From CAMLOF01 sp041913045 (lineage in GTDB: Bacteria > Pseudomonadota > Gammaproteobacteria > Burkholderiales > Burkholderiaceae_C), in contig JAYSGB010000009.1 in assembly GCA_041913045.1 (NCBI GenBank), positions 57,582 to 121,581 of the forward strand: a stretch of DNA of 64,000 nt. The letters run 5' to 3'. Every line of letters begins with the position of its first letter. The first letter of the stretch is position 1. Below, in pieces: positions 7,604 through 15,360 of this stretch. The translations under genes were made by a program, and so were the position numbers. The notes beneath the pieces were generated by a model. It was not told the DNA's origin. It saw only the letters and a program-made list of their open reading frames with translations, and ran no database searches.

Positions 7604-9151
7604 TCAGGCGGCGAGGCGGAACACGCTGACCGCCTGCACCAGCGCTTTGGCCTGGTGTTCAAGGGATTGAGCGGCGGCAGCCGACTCTTCCACCAGGGCT
7701 GCGTTCTGCTGTGTCACCTGGTCCATCTGGCCCACGGCCTGGTTGATCTGGTCCAGGCCGCTGGACTGGTCCTGGCTGGCCATGGTGACTTCGCGCATGA
7801 GGTCAGCCACGCGGCGCACGTGCACGACGATCTCGTCCATGGTGCTGCCCGCCTGTTCCACGAGCTTGCAGCCCTGGGACACGTTTTGGACGGAGTTGCC
7901 GATCAGGTCCTTGATTTCTTTGGCAGCTGTGGCGGAGCGCCCGGCCAGGCTGCGCACTTCGCTCGCCACCACGGCAAAACCACGCCCCTGTTCACCGGCG
8001 CGCGCGGCTTCCACGGCGGCGTTGAGCGCCAGGATGTTGGTCTGGAAGGCAATGCCGTCGATGACGCCGATGATGTCAGCAATGCGTTTGGACGAGGCGT
8101 TGATGGCTTCCATGGTGTCAACGACCTGACCGACCACGGTGCCGCCTTTGACCGCCACTTCGGAGGCGGACTCGGCCAGCTGGTTGGCGTGCCTGCCGCT
8201 GTCGTAGTTCTGCTTCACGGTCTGGGTGAGTTCGGCCATGGACGCAGCGGTTTGTTCCAGCGCGCTGGCTTGTTCTTCGGTACGGGACGACAGATCGAGG
8301 TTGCCCGCCGCAATTTGGCTGGTGGCCGTGGCCATGCCGTCTGCACCCTGGCGTACCTGGCTGACGATGCGGGTGAGGCTGTCGTTCATGTCGCGCAACG
8401 CTTCAAGAAGCTGCCCGCATTCGTCGCGGCTGGTCACGGTGATCTGGTTGTCCAGATGGCCTTGTGACACGCGCTGTGACAAGGTGACGGCCTGGCGCAA
8501 GGGGCGCGTGATGGAGCGTGTGACCCACATGGCAAAGCCCACGGCAATGAGCACGCTGGCCAGTCCCAGAACCACCAGCAGTTGCCGTGAAGCGGCAATG
8601 CTGGCTTGCACCTCGGCGCTGCTGGACGTGACGACTTTTTGCTGCAGGGCGTTGAGCTTGTCGATGGGTTGCTGCAGGGCGTCGAGCGCGGGCAGTGTTT
8701 CGGTGATCATGAGGCGGGTGGCGCCTTCGCGGTCCCCGGCGTCAACAAGTTGGGCCACGCGCCCGAAGGAGGCGACGTATTGCGCGCGGGCTTGTTTCAG
8801 CGTGGCAAGCAGGTCTTTGCCTTCTTGCAGATAGACCAGGCGGTCCAGCGTCTCCAGCGCAACGTCGATGTCTTTCTTGTTGCTGGCGATGCGTTCCTTG
8901 ACCTGGGTGATGTGCGCGGGATCGGTGCTGATGAGCAGTTCCATCGTACGCCGGGCATTGGCGCGCGTGGTGGCATTGATGGTGCCCGCCGCCTGTGCCT
9001 TGACCCAATCGGATTCGATGATGCGGGTGTTGATGCCACCGATGCCGTTGAGGCGGAGGATGGCGATTGCCACGGCCAGGACGGAGAGAAAGATGAGAAG
9101 GCCGAACCCGAGGCCGAGGCGGGTGCCTATCTTCAAGTCGTTGAATTTCAT
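7604..9151 (-). CDS. Methyl-accepting chemotaxis protein (Tar-like, 4HB sensor)
   Basis: A full-length 515-residue chemoreceptor. TM1 is at about 11-31, followed by a helical periplasmic sensor of roughly 160 residues resembling the four-helix-bundle MCP class. TM2 is near 190-212, then HAMP, then a signalling domain with the hairpin tip containing AFQTNILALNAAVEAARAG. It should relay ligand binding to CheA through CheW. It ends in VFRLAA, without a CheR-binding pentapeptide. The hemerythrin gene directly downstream is likely co-transcribed. Its ligand cannot be read from sequence. Confidence 0.92.
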   Translation of the reverse strand: MKFNDLKIGTRLGLGFGLLIFLSVLAVAIAILRLNGIGGINTRIIESDWVKAQAAGTINATTRANARRTMELLISTDPAHITQVKERIASNKKDIDVALETLDRLVYLQEGKDLLATLKQARAQYVASFGRVAQLVDAGDREGATRLMITETLPALDALQQPIDKLNALQQKVVTSSSAEVQASIAASRQLLVVLGLASVLIAVGFAMWVTRSITRPLRQAVTLSQRVSQGHLDNQITVTSRDECGQLLEALRDMNDSLTRIVSQVRQGADGMATATSQIAAGNLDLSSRTEEQASALEQTAASMAELTQTVKQNYDSGRHANQLAESASEVAVKGGTVVGQVVDTMEAINASSKRIADIIGVIDGIAFQTNILALNAAVEAARAGEQGRGFAVVASEVRSLAGRSATAAKEIKDLIGNSVQNVSQGCKLVEQAGSTMDEIVVHVRRVADLMREVTMASQDQSSGLDQINQAVGQMDQVTQQNAALVEESAAAAQSLEHQAKALVQAVSVFRLAA

Positions 9152-9261
9152 GCCTCAATCGTAAGAATTCAAGGCATGCGTGGGGATCGCCCGCAGGTAC
9201 TATCGGCGCCCCCTGCGGGGGATGCAAAGGAACTATCCGGGGTATGGGGATGCTGTGCGTG

Positions 9262-9876
9262 TCAGGTCAGGCGGGACCAGTAGGCGGTAACGTCTGGGCG
9301 CTGCCGGGGGCGCCGTTCCGTGGCGATGGTGCCGACATTGACGAAGCACAGCGCGTGTTCGCCTGGTGCCAGTCGAAACAGCGTGCGAATGGCCTGGGAT
9401 TCCATGGACTTGCCGCTGGTGAGGCTGGACCCATAGCCCAGGGCGGTGGCCATGAGCAGCATGTTCTGGATGGCGGCGCCAGCGGAGACCAGCCGGTCGT
9501 GTGAAGAGATTTCCGTCTGCTCGTCTTGCAGGCGGGCGACGGCGAGCAACAACCAGGGCGAGCGGTGGGCCTTTTCTCGGGCCTGTTCTACCTCTTCGGG
9601 GCCTGCCTGAGGGTCGCGTTCCAGCAGTGCGGCGGCGAAGGCATCGCCCAGGGCAGCACGGCGGTCGGGCGGGATTTCGATGAAGCGCCAGGGCAGCAAC
9701 TGGTCGTGATCGGGCGCGGCCGCAGCGGCGCGCAGGATGGACTGCTGTTGCAGCGGGTCGGGGCCGGGTTCGGCCAGACGCTTGGGCAGGGTGGTGCGGC
9801 GGCTGTGCAGGAGCGTTTCGGCCCACTGGCGGGCATCCTGGTTGCTGTCCTGCGGGGCAGGTGGTTGCTGGTGCAT
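9262..9876 (-). CDS. Nitroreductase family protein
   Basis: An FMN-dependent NAD(P)H oxidoreductase of the nitroreductase fold, 204 residues from ATG 9876. The RRTTLPKRL start of the fold, the PWRF motif (FMN contact) and the SAGAAIQNMLLMATALGYGS helix are recognisable. It lies 19 bases after the end of nnrS on the same strand and is probably co-transcribed. Family members reduce nitro groups, quinones or flavins; the native substrate is unknown. A longer frame to 9930 overlaps nnrS and is unlikely. Confidence 0.85.
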   Translation of the reverse strand: MHQQPPAPQDSNQDARQWAETLLHSRRTTLPKRLAEPGPDPLQQQSILRAAAAAPDHDQLLPWRFIEIPPDRRAALGDAFAAALLERDPQAGPEEVEQAREKAHRSPWLLLAVARLQDEQTEISSHDRLVSAGAAIQNMLLMATALGYGSSLTSGKSMESQAIRTLFRLAPGEHALCFVNVGTIATERRPRQRPDVTAYWSRLT

Positions 9877-9895
9877 GTCTCGTGGTGTGAGGGAA

Positions 9896-11194
9896 TCAGT
9901 CGGGGCGGCCGTCGGCACGCGGGCGGCCAAACCAGTCGAGCAGCCGCAGGCTCCACGGTACCACGCAGACGCACCACAGCAGGGCTGACAGCAGGGTCAG
10001 GGCATTGGCCAGTTCGGGTTGCCCGGTGCTCATGGCAGCGGCCACACGGGCAAGGGCAGCCAACTGGAGGAGGCCGAACAACGACCAGGTGAGATTGTCT
10101 GCCACGAGTTTGCGCCCGCCATGGCCACAGGAAACGCGGGTGACCATGGCCAGCATGAGTGATCCCATGAAACCGATGGTGGTGGCGTGCAAGGCGCCCA
10201 GCGCCCAAGGGGCTGAGCGGATGACGACGGACCAGAAGTGCCCAAGGGCGTCTAGCAGGAAGGCGATGCCCAGCCACACAAAGCCGACGTGCAGCATGGC
10301 GAGCAGGCGGATGCTGAGGCTTTGCGCCAGACCCCACATGAAGGCAAGCCACAGCACGACCAGGCCGCTGACGGCCATCCAGAAGCTGCTGAGGGTCTGC
10401 AGGGTGGTCACATTCCAGCCGGACCATTCAAACCAGACGAGAACGACTTTTTGCGCAACGGCCAGCAGCAGGAAGTACAGCACCCACATGGGCCGCCATA
10501 CCGCCACCATGGGCAGGGCGCTGGAGGTGAAGAAAGGAATGAGCCGGTGCGCCGCAGCGATGTAGGTGGTGGCAACGAAGCCCCACAGGCCGGTGAGGAG
10601 CCAGACACGCGTGAGGTCCACCCTGCCTGCGAGCAGAGAGATGCCAGCGCTGGCCAGGCACAGCGAGCCAAGGGCCCCAGCGAGGAGGATGACGTGGGGG
10701 TGTGTCTTGTCGTCGGCGTCGCTGCTGCGGGTGAGGTGCCAGAAGCGCCAGAGATTCCAGCTGAGGCCTGCCCACGCCAGGGCCATACCGCCGAAGGCTG
10801 CGAACGGGTGCCAGTGGCTGCCCGCAATGAAAGTGAGCCAGCCCACAGTTTGCAGCAGGGTCGCGCCAGCCATCTGGCGGGCAGGCGGCGCCAGCACACC
10901 CAGCCACTTGGGCCCGGCAGTGAACAGAAAGCCCGAGAAGAACAGCGGCATGAAGCCATAGACCATCAAAACGCCGTGGGTGATGGTGGGCGATACCGCC
11001 ATGTAGGGCACGGGCAGCCAGCCCATGCGGGTGGTCTGCAGCCATAGCCACCACGCACTGCTGCAGATGAGCAGCAGGCACGCCGCTGCAAACCCCAGAC
11101 GGTGTGGGGCCCACAGCAACCGGGCAGGACGCCAGTGGACCGAATGGTCCACGCCGTCGGGCCAGGCATGGAGGTAAAAGGCTTTGTCGCGCAC
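9896..11194 (-). CDS. nnrS: NnrS family membrane protein
   Basis: A very hydrophobic protein of about 432 residues with some twelve predicted membrane helices, matching NnrS, a haem- and copper-containing membrane protein associated with nitric-oxide stress in denitrifiers. Conserved features include the SPTITHGVLMVYGFMPLFF and PKWLG segments, AAHRLIPFF, and the late GALHATTIGFMGSLMLAMVTRVS stretch. No ribosome-binding site decides the start; GTG 11194 is preferred, with ATG 11254 as an alternative. It is divergent from narX, as expected for a gene that counters NO made during nitrate respiration. Confidence 0.85.
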   Translation of the reverse strand: MRDKAFYLHAWPDGVDHSVHWRPARLLWAPHRLGFAAACLLLICSSAWWLWLQTTRMGWLPVPYMAVSPTITHGVLMVYGFMPLFFSGFLFTAGPKWLGVLAPPARQMAGATLLQTVGWLTFIAGSHWHPFAAFGGMALAWAGLSWNLWRFWHLTRSSDADDKTHPHVILLAGALGSLCLASAGISLLAGRVDLTRVWLLTGLWGFVATTYIAAAHRLIPFFTSSALPMVAVWRPMWVLYFLLLAVAQKVVLVWFEWSGWNVTTLQTLSSFWMAVSGLVVLWLAFMWGLAQSLSIRLLAMLHVGFVWLGIAFLLDALGHFWSVVIRSAPWALGALHATTIGFMGSLMLAMVTRVSCGHGGRKLVADNLTWSLFGLLQLAALARVAAAMSTGQPELANALTLLSALLWCVCVVPWSLRLLDWFGRPRADGRPD

Positions 11195-11295
11195 GATGCA
11201 GCAAATGTGGCTTGAAGCGGACTTTGGCGCTATCCTCCGATGGTCGGTCAGCATCTGTGATCTTTGAGTGTCTGGCCGCACTACCGCTAGTTCTT

Positions 11296-11310
11296 TCGAA
11301 CGATGTTCGA
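11296..11310. promoter_or_regulatory. 15-bp palindrome upstream of narX
   Basis: TCGAAC-GAT-GTTCGA is a perfect inverted repeat 24 bases before the narX start, in the divergent region with nnrS. A single NarL-type heptamer, TACCGCT, lies at 11282-11288. Either could be a binding site, but the evidence is sequence symmetry only. Confidence 0.35.
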
Positions 11311-11334
11311 CCCCTGCCGACCAGAAACCATTGC

Positions 11335-13200
11335 ATGGCTCGACAAAGACGCTTGTCCACGAAATTCATGGCGCTCGGCCTGGGCCTGCTGGTTCTTGCG
11401 CTGGTGTCCATTGCCTCGACCATGTGGGTTACGCGCACGCTGGACGGCGGCGCTGCGGCGGTGAACGAGGCAGGCCGCCTGCGGATGCAGGCGTGGCGCC
11501 TGGTGAGCACCAAGGTGGTGGGCATGGACCCGGCACGCCAGCGCGAACTGGTGCATGAACTGGACGACACCATGCGCCTGCTGCGCGAGGGGGACCCGAC
11601 GCGCCCGCTGCAAGTTCCCTGGGACGATGCGACCCTGCCGCTGTTCGAGGAAGTTGAGCGTGCCTGGAATGACATGCGCCCCTTGTGGGGCGATGCGGGC
11701 GAAGTGCAACCACCGCCCGAACTGCTGACACGCTCGGTGGATGCCTTTGTGCAGGAGGTGGACCGGTTGGTGCGCGGTATTGAAGGCGTGATGTCGCGCA
11801 TGACGGCCCTTCTCAACCTGTTCCAGTTCGTGATGATGGGCCTGGCGGTGGCGGCAGCGGTGCTGGCGTTATATCTGGGCTACCTGTTCATCATCCAGCC
11901 CCTGCAGCGCCTTCGCGGCGGCTTGCAGCGCGTGCAACGCGGCGATTTCGACACCCGTATCGAGGCTGAGTCCCTGCTGGAGTTCCAGGAGCTGGCTACC
12001 GGCTACAACCACATGGCCGAGAACCTGCGCGCCCTCTACCACGGCCTGGAAGCACAGGTGCAAGCCAAGACGCAGGACTTGCAGGCTGAACGCTCACGCC
12101 TGGAGGCCTTGTATGAGGTGAGTATCTTTCTGGCGCAGGCCGGTTCGCTGGAGGAACTGGGGCGCGGTTTTGCGCAGAAGCTGCGCCGCATCAGCGGGGC
12201 GGACGCGGTGGCGGTGCGCTGGTCTGATGAAACCAGCCAGCGCTACCTGATGCTCGGCAGCGATTGCCTGCCCCAGGAACTGGTGGATGAGGAGCGCTGC
12301 CTGGAAGCCGGGCTATGCGCCTGCGGGCAGCCCAAGGCCACGGCGCGCACCCGTGTGATACCCATCATCTCGGAGGACGATTACCGCTTGGGCAACTGCG
12401 CCAGGGCAGGCTACAACTCGCTCATCAGCGTGCCCGTGCGGTTGCAGCAACGCGTTCTGGGAGAGGTGGATCTGTTCTACAGGCACGAGGCTGCGCTGGA
12501 CGCCGAAGACCGGTCGCTGTACGACGCTCTGGCTGGGCACCTGGCCAGTGCCATGGAGAGCCTGCGCAGCGAGGCGCTGCTGCGCGAGGCAGCAGTGAGC
12601 GAGGAGCGCACGATGCTGGCGCGCGAGCTGCACGATTCGATTGCGCAGTCGCTGGCGTTTTTGAAGATTCAGATGACGCTGCTGCGGCAGGCGGTGCAGC
12701 GTGCAGACGCACAGCAGACGGCGCAGGTGATCGAGGAGCTGGACGCAGGCATTCGCGAGAGCACGAACGACGTGCGGGAACTGCTGGTGCACTTTCGCAC
12801 CCGCGCCAACGGCGATGACATTGAGCAGGCGTTGCGCACCACGCTGCGCAAGTTTGAACTGCAAAGCGGGCTGGAGGCCCACCTGGACCTGCAGGGCGAT
12901 GGTCTGGCGCTGCCTTCGGACGTGCAACTGCAGGTGTTGCACATTGTGCAGGAGGCCTTGTCCAACGTGCGCAAGCACGCCCAGGCCAGCGAGGTGTGGG
13001 TCAGCGTGCAGCGCGGGCCGCGCTGGACCTTCACGGTGCGGGACAATGGGCGCGGATTCCAGCCAGCGGCCCCGTTGGCTGAGGACACCCACGTGGGTCT
13101 GCACATCATGCGCGAGCGCGCCCAGCGCATAGGCGCTGCCGTGCGACTGCAGTCACAACCCGGTGAAGGTACCGAGGTCTGTCTTGAACTGAGTGATTGA
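11335..13200 (+). CDS. narX: Nitrate/nitrite sensor histidine kinase NarX
   Basis: A 621-residue membrane kinase. It has TM1 at about 11-31 and a periplasmic domain beginning with a P-box-like NEAGRLRMQAWRL (44-56), the nitrate-binding element of NarX/NarQ. TM2 is near 162-187, then HAMP, then a signalling helix and a GAF-like module with five cysteines (311-355). The HisKA_3 dimerisation domain carries ARELHDSIAQSL with phospho-acceptor His433, and the ATPase has N and G boxes (EALSNVRKHAQA, DNGRGF). It senses nitrate and phosphorylates NarL, encoded immediately after its stop. The ATG at 11335 gives a standard N-terminus; a longer frame to 11104 would run over the nnrS region. Confidence 0.93.
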   Translation: MARQRRLSTKFMALGLGLLVLALVSIASTMWVTRTLDGGAAAVNEAGRLRMQAWRLVSTKVVGMDPARQRELVHELDDTMRLLREGDPTRPLQVPWDDATLPLFEEVERAWNDMRPLWGDAGEVQPPPELLTRSVDAFVQEVDRLVRGIEGVMSRMTALLNLFQFVMMGLAVAAAVLALYLGYLFIIQPLQRLRGGLQRVQRGDFDTRIEAESLLEFQELATGYNHMAENLRALYHGLEAQVQAKTQDLQAERSRLEALYEVSIFLAQAGSLEELGRGFAQKLRRISGADAVAVRWSDETSQRYLMLGSDCLPQELVDEERCLEAGLCACGQPKATARTRVIPIISEDDYRLGNCARAGYNSLISVPVRLQQRVLGEVDLFYRHEAALDAEDRSLYDALAGHLASAMESLRSEALLREAAVSEERTMLARELHDSIAQSLAFLKIQMTLLRQAVQRADAQQTAQVIEELDAGIRESTNDVRELLVHFRTRANGDDIEQALRTTLRKFELQSGLEAHLDLQGDGLALPSDVQLQVLHIVQEALSNVRKHAQASEVWVSVQRGPRWTFTVRDNGRGFQPAAPLAEDTHVGLHIMRERAQRIGAAVRLQSQPGEGTEVCLELSD

Positions 13201-13923
13201 ATGAAAGAAGCAACTGCATCACCCATCCGCCTGCTGGTGGTGGATGACCACAACCTGTTCCGCCGGGGCCTGATAGCGCTGCTTTCGCAGGACCGGCGCT
13301 TCAGCGTGGTGGGCGAGGCGGCTGACGCCAACGCTGCGCTGGCGAGCGTGCGTTCGCTGCAGCCCGACCTGGTGCTGCTGGACAACCACATGCCCGGCGT
13401 GAACGGCGTGGATGCCATTGCCGGTTTGAAGGAAGTGCATCCGGCGGCGCGCATCGTCATGCTGACGGTGAGCGAGAACGTGGAAGACCTGGCCGCCGGC
13501 CTGCGTGGCGGGGCTGACGGTTACCTGCTCAAGACCATCCATACCGAGGACCTGTGCGACTCCATACAGCGCGTGTGGGAAGGCGACTCGGTGATCAGCC
13601 CCGAGATGATGGGCAAGCTGGTGGGCCTGCTGCGCCAGGCGCCGGGTGCGGCACCGCCTGCCAGCCAGCCCCTGGCGGCCGAGGTGGAACAGGCCGTGGC
13701 CGTGCCGCTGCTGGACGCCAACGACCCGATCCACAGCCTTTCGCCGCGCGAAACAGAAATATTGCGCCAGATTGCCAAGGGGGAGAGCAACAAGCAGATC
13801 GCCCGCACGCTGGACATTGCCGAGACGACGGTGAAGATTCACGTGCAGCACATTCTGCGCAAGCTCAACCTGAGCAACCGCGTGCACGCCGCCGTGTACG
13901 CCAGCGAACGCGGCCTGGGCTGA
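13201..13923 (+). CDS. narL: Nitrate/nitrite response regulator NarL
   Basis: A 240-residue two-domain regulator. The receiver has the acidic pair in VVDDHNLF, phospho-acceptor Asp61 in LVLLDNHMPG, and the switch lysine in LLKTI. A linker of about 50 residues rich in Ala/Pro follows. The C-terminal LuxR/NarL helix-turn-helix begins at LSPRETEILRQIAKGESNKQIA. The start codon follows the narX stop with no gap. A good NarL-type site lies just downstream, before the narK genes. Confidence 0.95.
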   Translation: MKEATASPIRLLVVDDHNLFRRGLIALLSQDRRFSVVGEAADANAALASVRSLQPDLVLLDNHMPGVNGVDAIAGLKEVHPAARIVMLTVSENVEDLAAGLRGGADGYLLKTIHTEDLCDSIQRVWEGDSVISPEMMGKLVGLLRQAPGAAPPASQPLAAEVEQAVAVPLLDANDPIHSLSPRETEILRQIAKGESNKQIARTLDIAETTVKIHVQHILRKLNLSNRVHAAVYASERGLG

Positions 13924-13938
13924 GCCAGACGCGAAAAA

Positions 13939-13954
13939 TACTACCAAAGGAGTA
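13939..13954. promoter_or_regulatory. NarL-type 7-2-7 binding site upstream of narK
   Basis: TACTACCAAAGGAGTA is a 16-base inverted pair of heptamers. The right half (AGGAGTA) fits the published NarL half-site AKRRGTA exactly; the left half (TACTACC) fits TACYYMT at five of seven positions. It is 110 bases before the first narK start. A 7-bp hairpin (GGGAAGG 13957-13963 with CCTTCCC 13976-13982) follows in the leader. I found no FNR-type TTGAT-N4-ATCAA site here. Confidence 0.6.
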
Positions 13955-14063
13955 GGGGGAAGGGCGCCGGATCGTCCTTCCCGGGCTGTGCCCCTGTCAG
14001 TCAGGAGGATATTCAGTCCTTCTGAAAAAAACGAAAGTCCACCCATGTGTTTGGAGAGAAACC

Positions 14064-15332
14064 ATGGGAATGGAATTGAGCAATAGACGCAAGGCCTGGT
14101 CGGTGCTGATCGTCAGCACCTTGTCGTTCACGGTCTGCTTCATGGTCTGGATGATGTTCGGGGTGATTGGCATCCCGATCAAGAAGATGCTGGACCTGAA
14201 CGCCACGCAGTTTGGCCTGTTGACGGCCACGCCGGTGCTGACTGGCTCGCTGGTGCGGGTGCCGCTGGGTATCTGGACCGACCGCTACGGCGGCCGCATC
14301 GTGATGGCGGTGCTGATGGCAGTCACGGTGCCCGCCATCTGGCTGATGGCCTATGCCACCGAGTACTGGCACTTCTTGACGATCGGCTTGTTCGTGGGCC
14401 TGGCGGGGGGATCGTTTTCGGTGGGCACGCCTTACGTTGCCCGCTGGTTCCCGAAGAGCCAGCAGGGCATGGCGATGGGGGTGTACGGCGCGGGCAACTC
14501 TGGCTCGGCGGTGAACAAGTTTGTGGCGCCGGCCATTCTGGTGGCCTTTGGCTGGGCGGCCGTGCCGCAGGTGTACGCAGCCATCATGGCGGGCACGGTG
14601 GTGCTGTTCTGGCTGTTCAGTCACAGCGACCCGGCGCACCTGGTGCCGAGCAACGTGAGCTTCACCGACCAGCTCAAGGCGCTGAAGGACCCGAAGGTGC
14701 TGAAGTACTGCCAGTACTACAGCATTGTGTTCGGCGGCTACGTGGCGCTGGCGCTGTGGATGGTGCAGTACTACATCGGCGAGTACGGGCTGGACATCCG
14801 TGTGGCCGCGTTGCTGGCGGCATGCTTTAGCCTGCCCGGCGGTGTGCTGCGCGCAGTGGGCGGCGTGCTGAGCGACAAGTACGGCGCGCACAAGGTCACC
14901 TGGTGGGTGATGTGGGTGAGCTGGATCTGCCTGTTCCTGCTGAGCTACCCGCAGACGCAGTTCACCATCGCCACGGTGAATGGCCCGCAGACCTTCCACA
15001 TCGGCTTGAATGTCTACACCTTCACTGCGCTGATGTTCGTGCTGGGCATTGCCTGGGCCTTCGGCAAGGCCAGCGTATTCAAGTACATCGCCGACGACTA
15101 CCCCAAGAACATCGGCGCCATCAGCGGCATCGTGGGCCTGGCTGGTGGCATGGGCGGCTTCATCCTGCCGATCCTGTTCGGCGCGCTGCTTGACATCACC
15201 GGCATCCGCTCCAGCGCCTTCATGCTGCTGTACGGCGTGGTGTGGGTGTCGCTGATCTGGATGTACTTCACCGAGGTGAAACGCACCGAAGTGATGGGCG
15301 ACAACGCCCCGGCCTTCACTCTGCGCAGTTGA
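14064..15332 (+). CDS. narK: Nitrate/nitrite transporter, NarK1 type (MFS)
   Basis: A 422-residue major facilitator with twelve hydrophobic helices. The GxxxDRYGGR loop after TM2 (IWTDRYGGR) and the GLAGGSFSVGTPYVARWFP nitrate signature are present, as is the second nitrate motif GLAGGMGGFILPILFG near the C-terminus. NarK1-type proteins bring nitrate in, thought to be with protons. GGAGAGAAACC precedes the ATG. It is followed 28 bases later by a second narK, the usual tandem arrangement upstream of narGHJI in betaproteobacteria. Confidence 0.93.
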   Translation: MGMELSNRRKAWSVLIVSTLSFTVCFMVWMMFGVIGIPIKKMLDLNATQFGLLTATPVLTGSLVRVPLGIWTDRYGGRIVMAVLMAVTVPAIWLMAYATEYWHFLTIGLFVGLAGGSFSVGTPYVARWFPKSQQGMAMGVYGAGNSGSAVNKFVAPAILVAFGWAAVPQVYAAIMAGTVVLFWLFSHSDPAHLVPSNVSFTDQLKALKDPKVLKYCQYYSIVFGGYVALALWMVQYYIGEYGLDIRVAALLAACFSLPGGVLRAVGGVLSDKYGAHKVTWWVMWVSWICLFLLSYPQTQFTIATVNGPQTFHIGLNVYTFTALMFVLGIAWAFGKASVFKYIADDYPKNIGAISGIVGLAGGMGGFILPILFGALLDITGIRSSAFMLLYGVVWVSLIWMYFTEVKRTEVMGDNAPAFTLRS

Positions 15333-15360
15333 AGTGCGGCACCACCAACGGAGCAATGAC

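Noticed and set aside
9209..9221. CCCCC-TGC-GGGGG hairpin between the chemoreceptor and the nitroreductase gene
   Set aside because: A short stem with no T tract on either strand. It may be a fragment of a GC-rich repeat, but that is too little to call.
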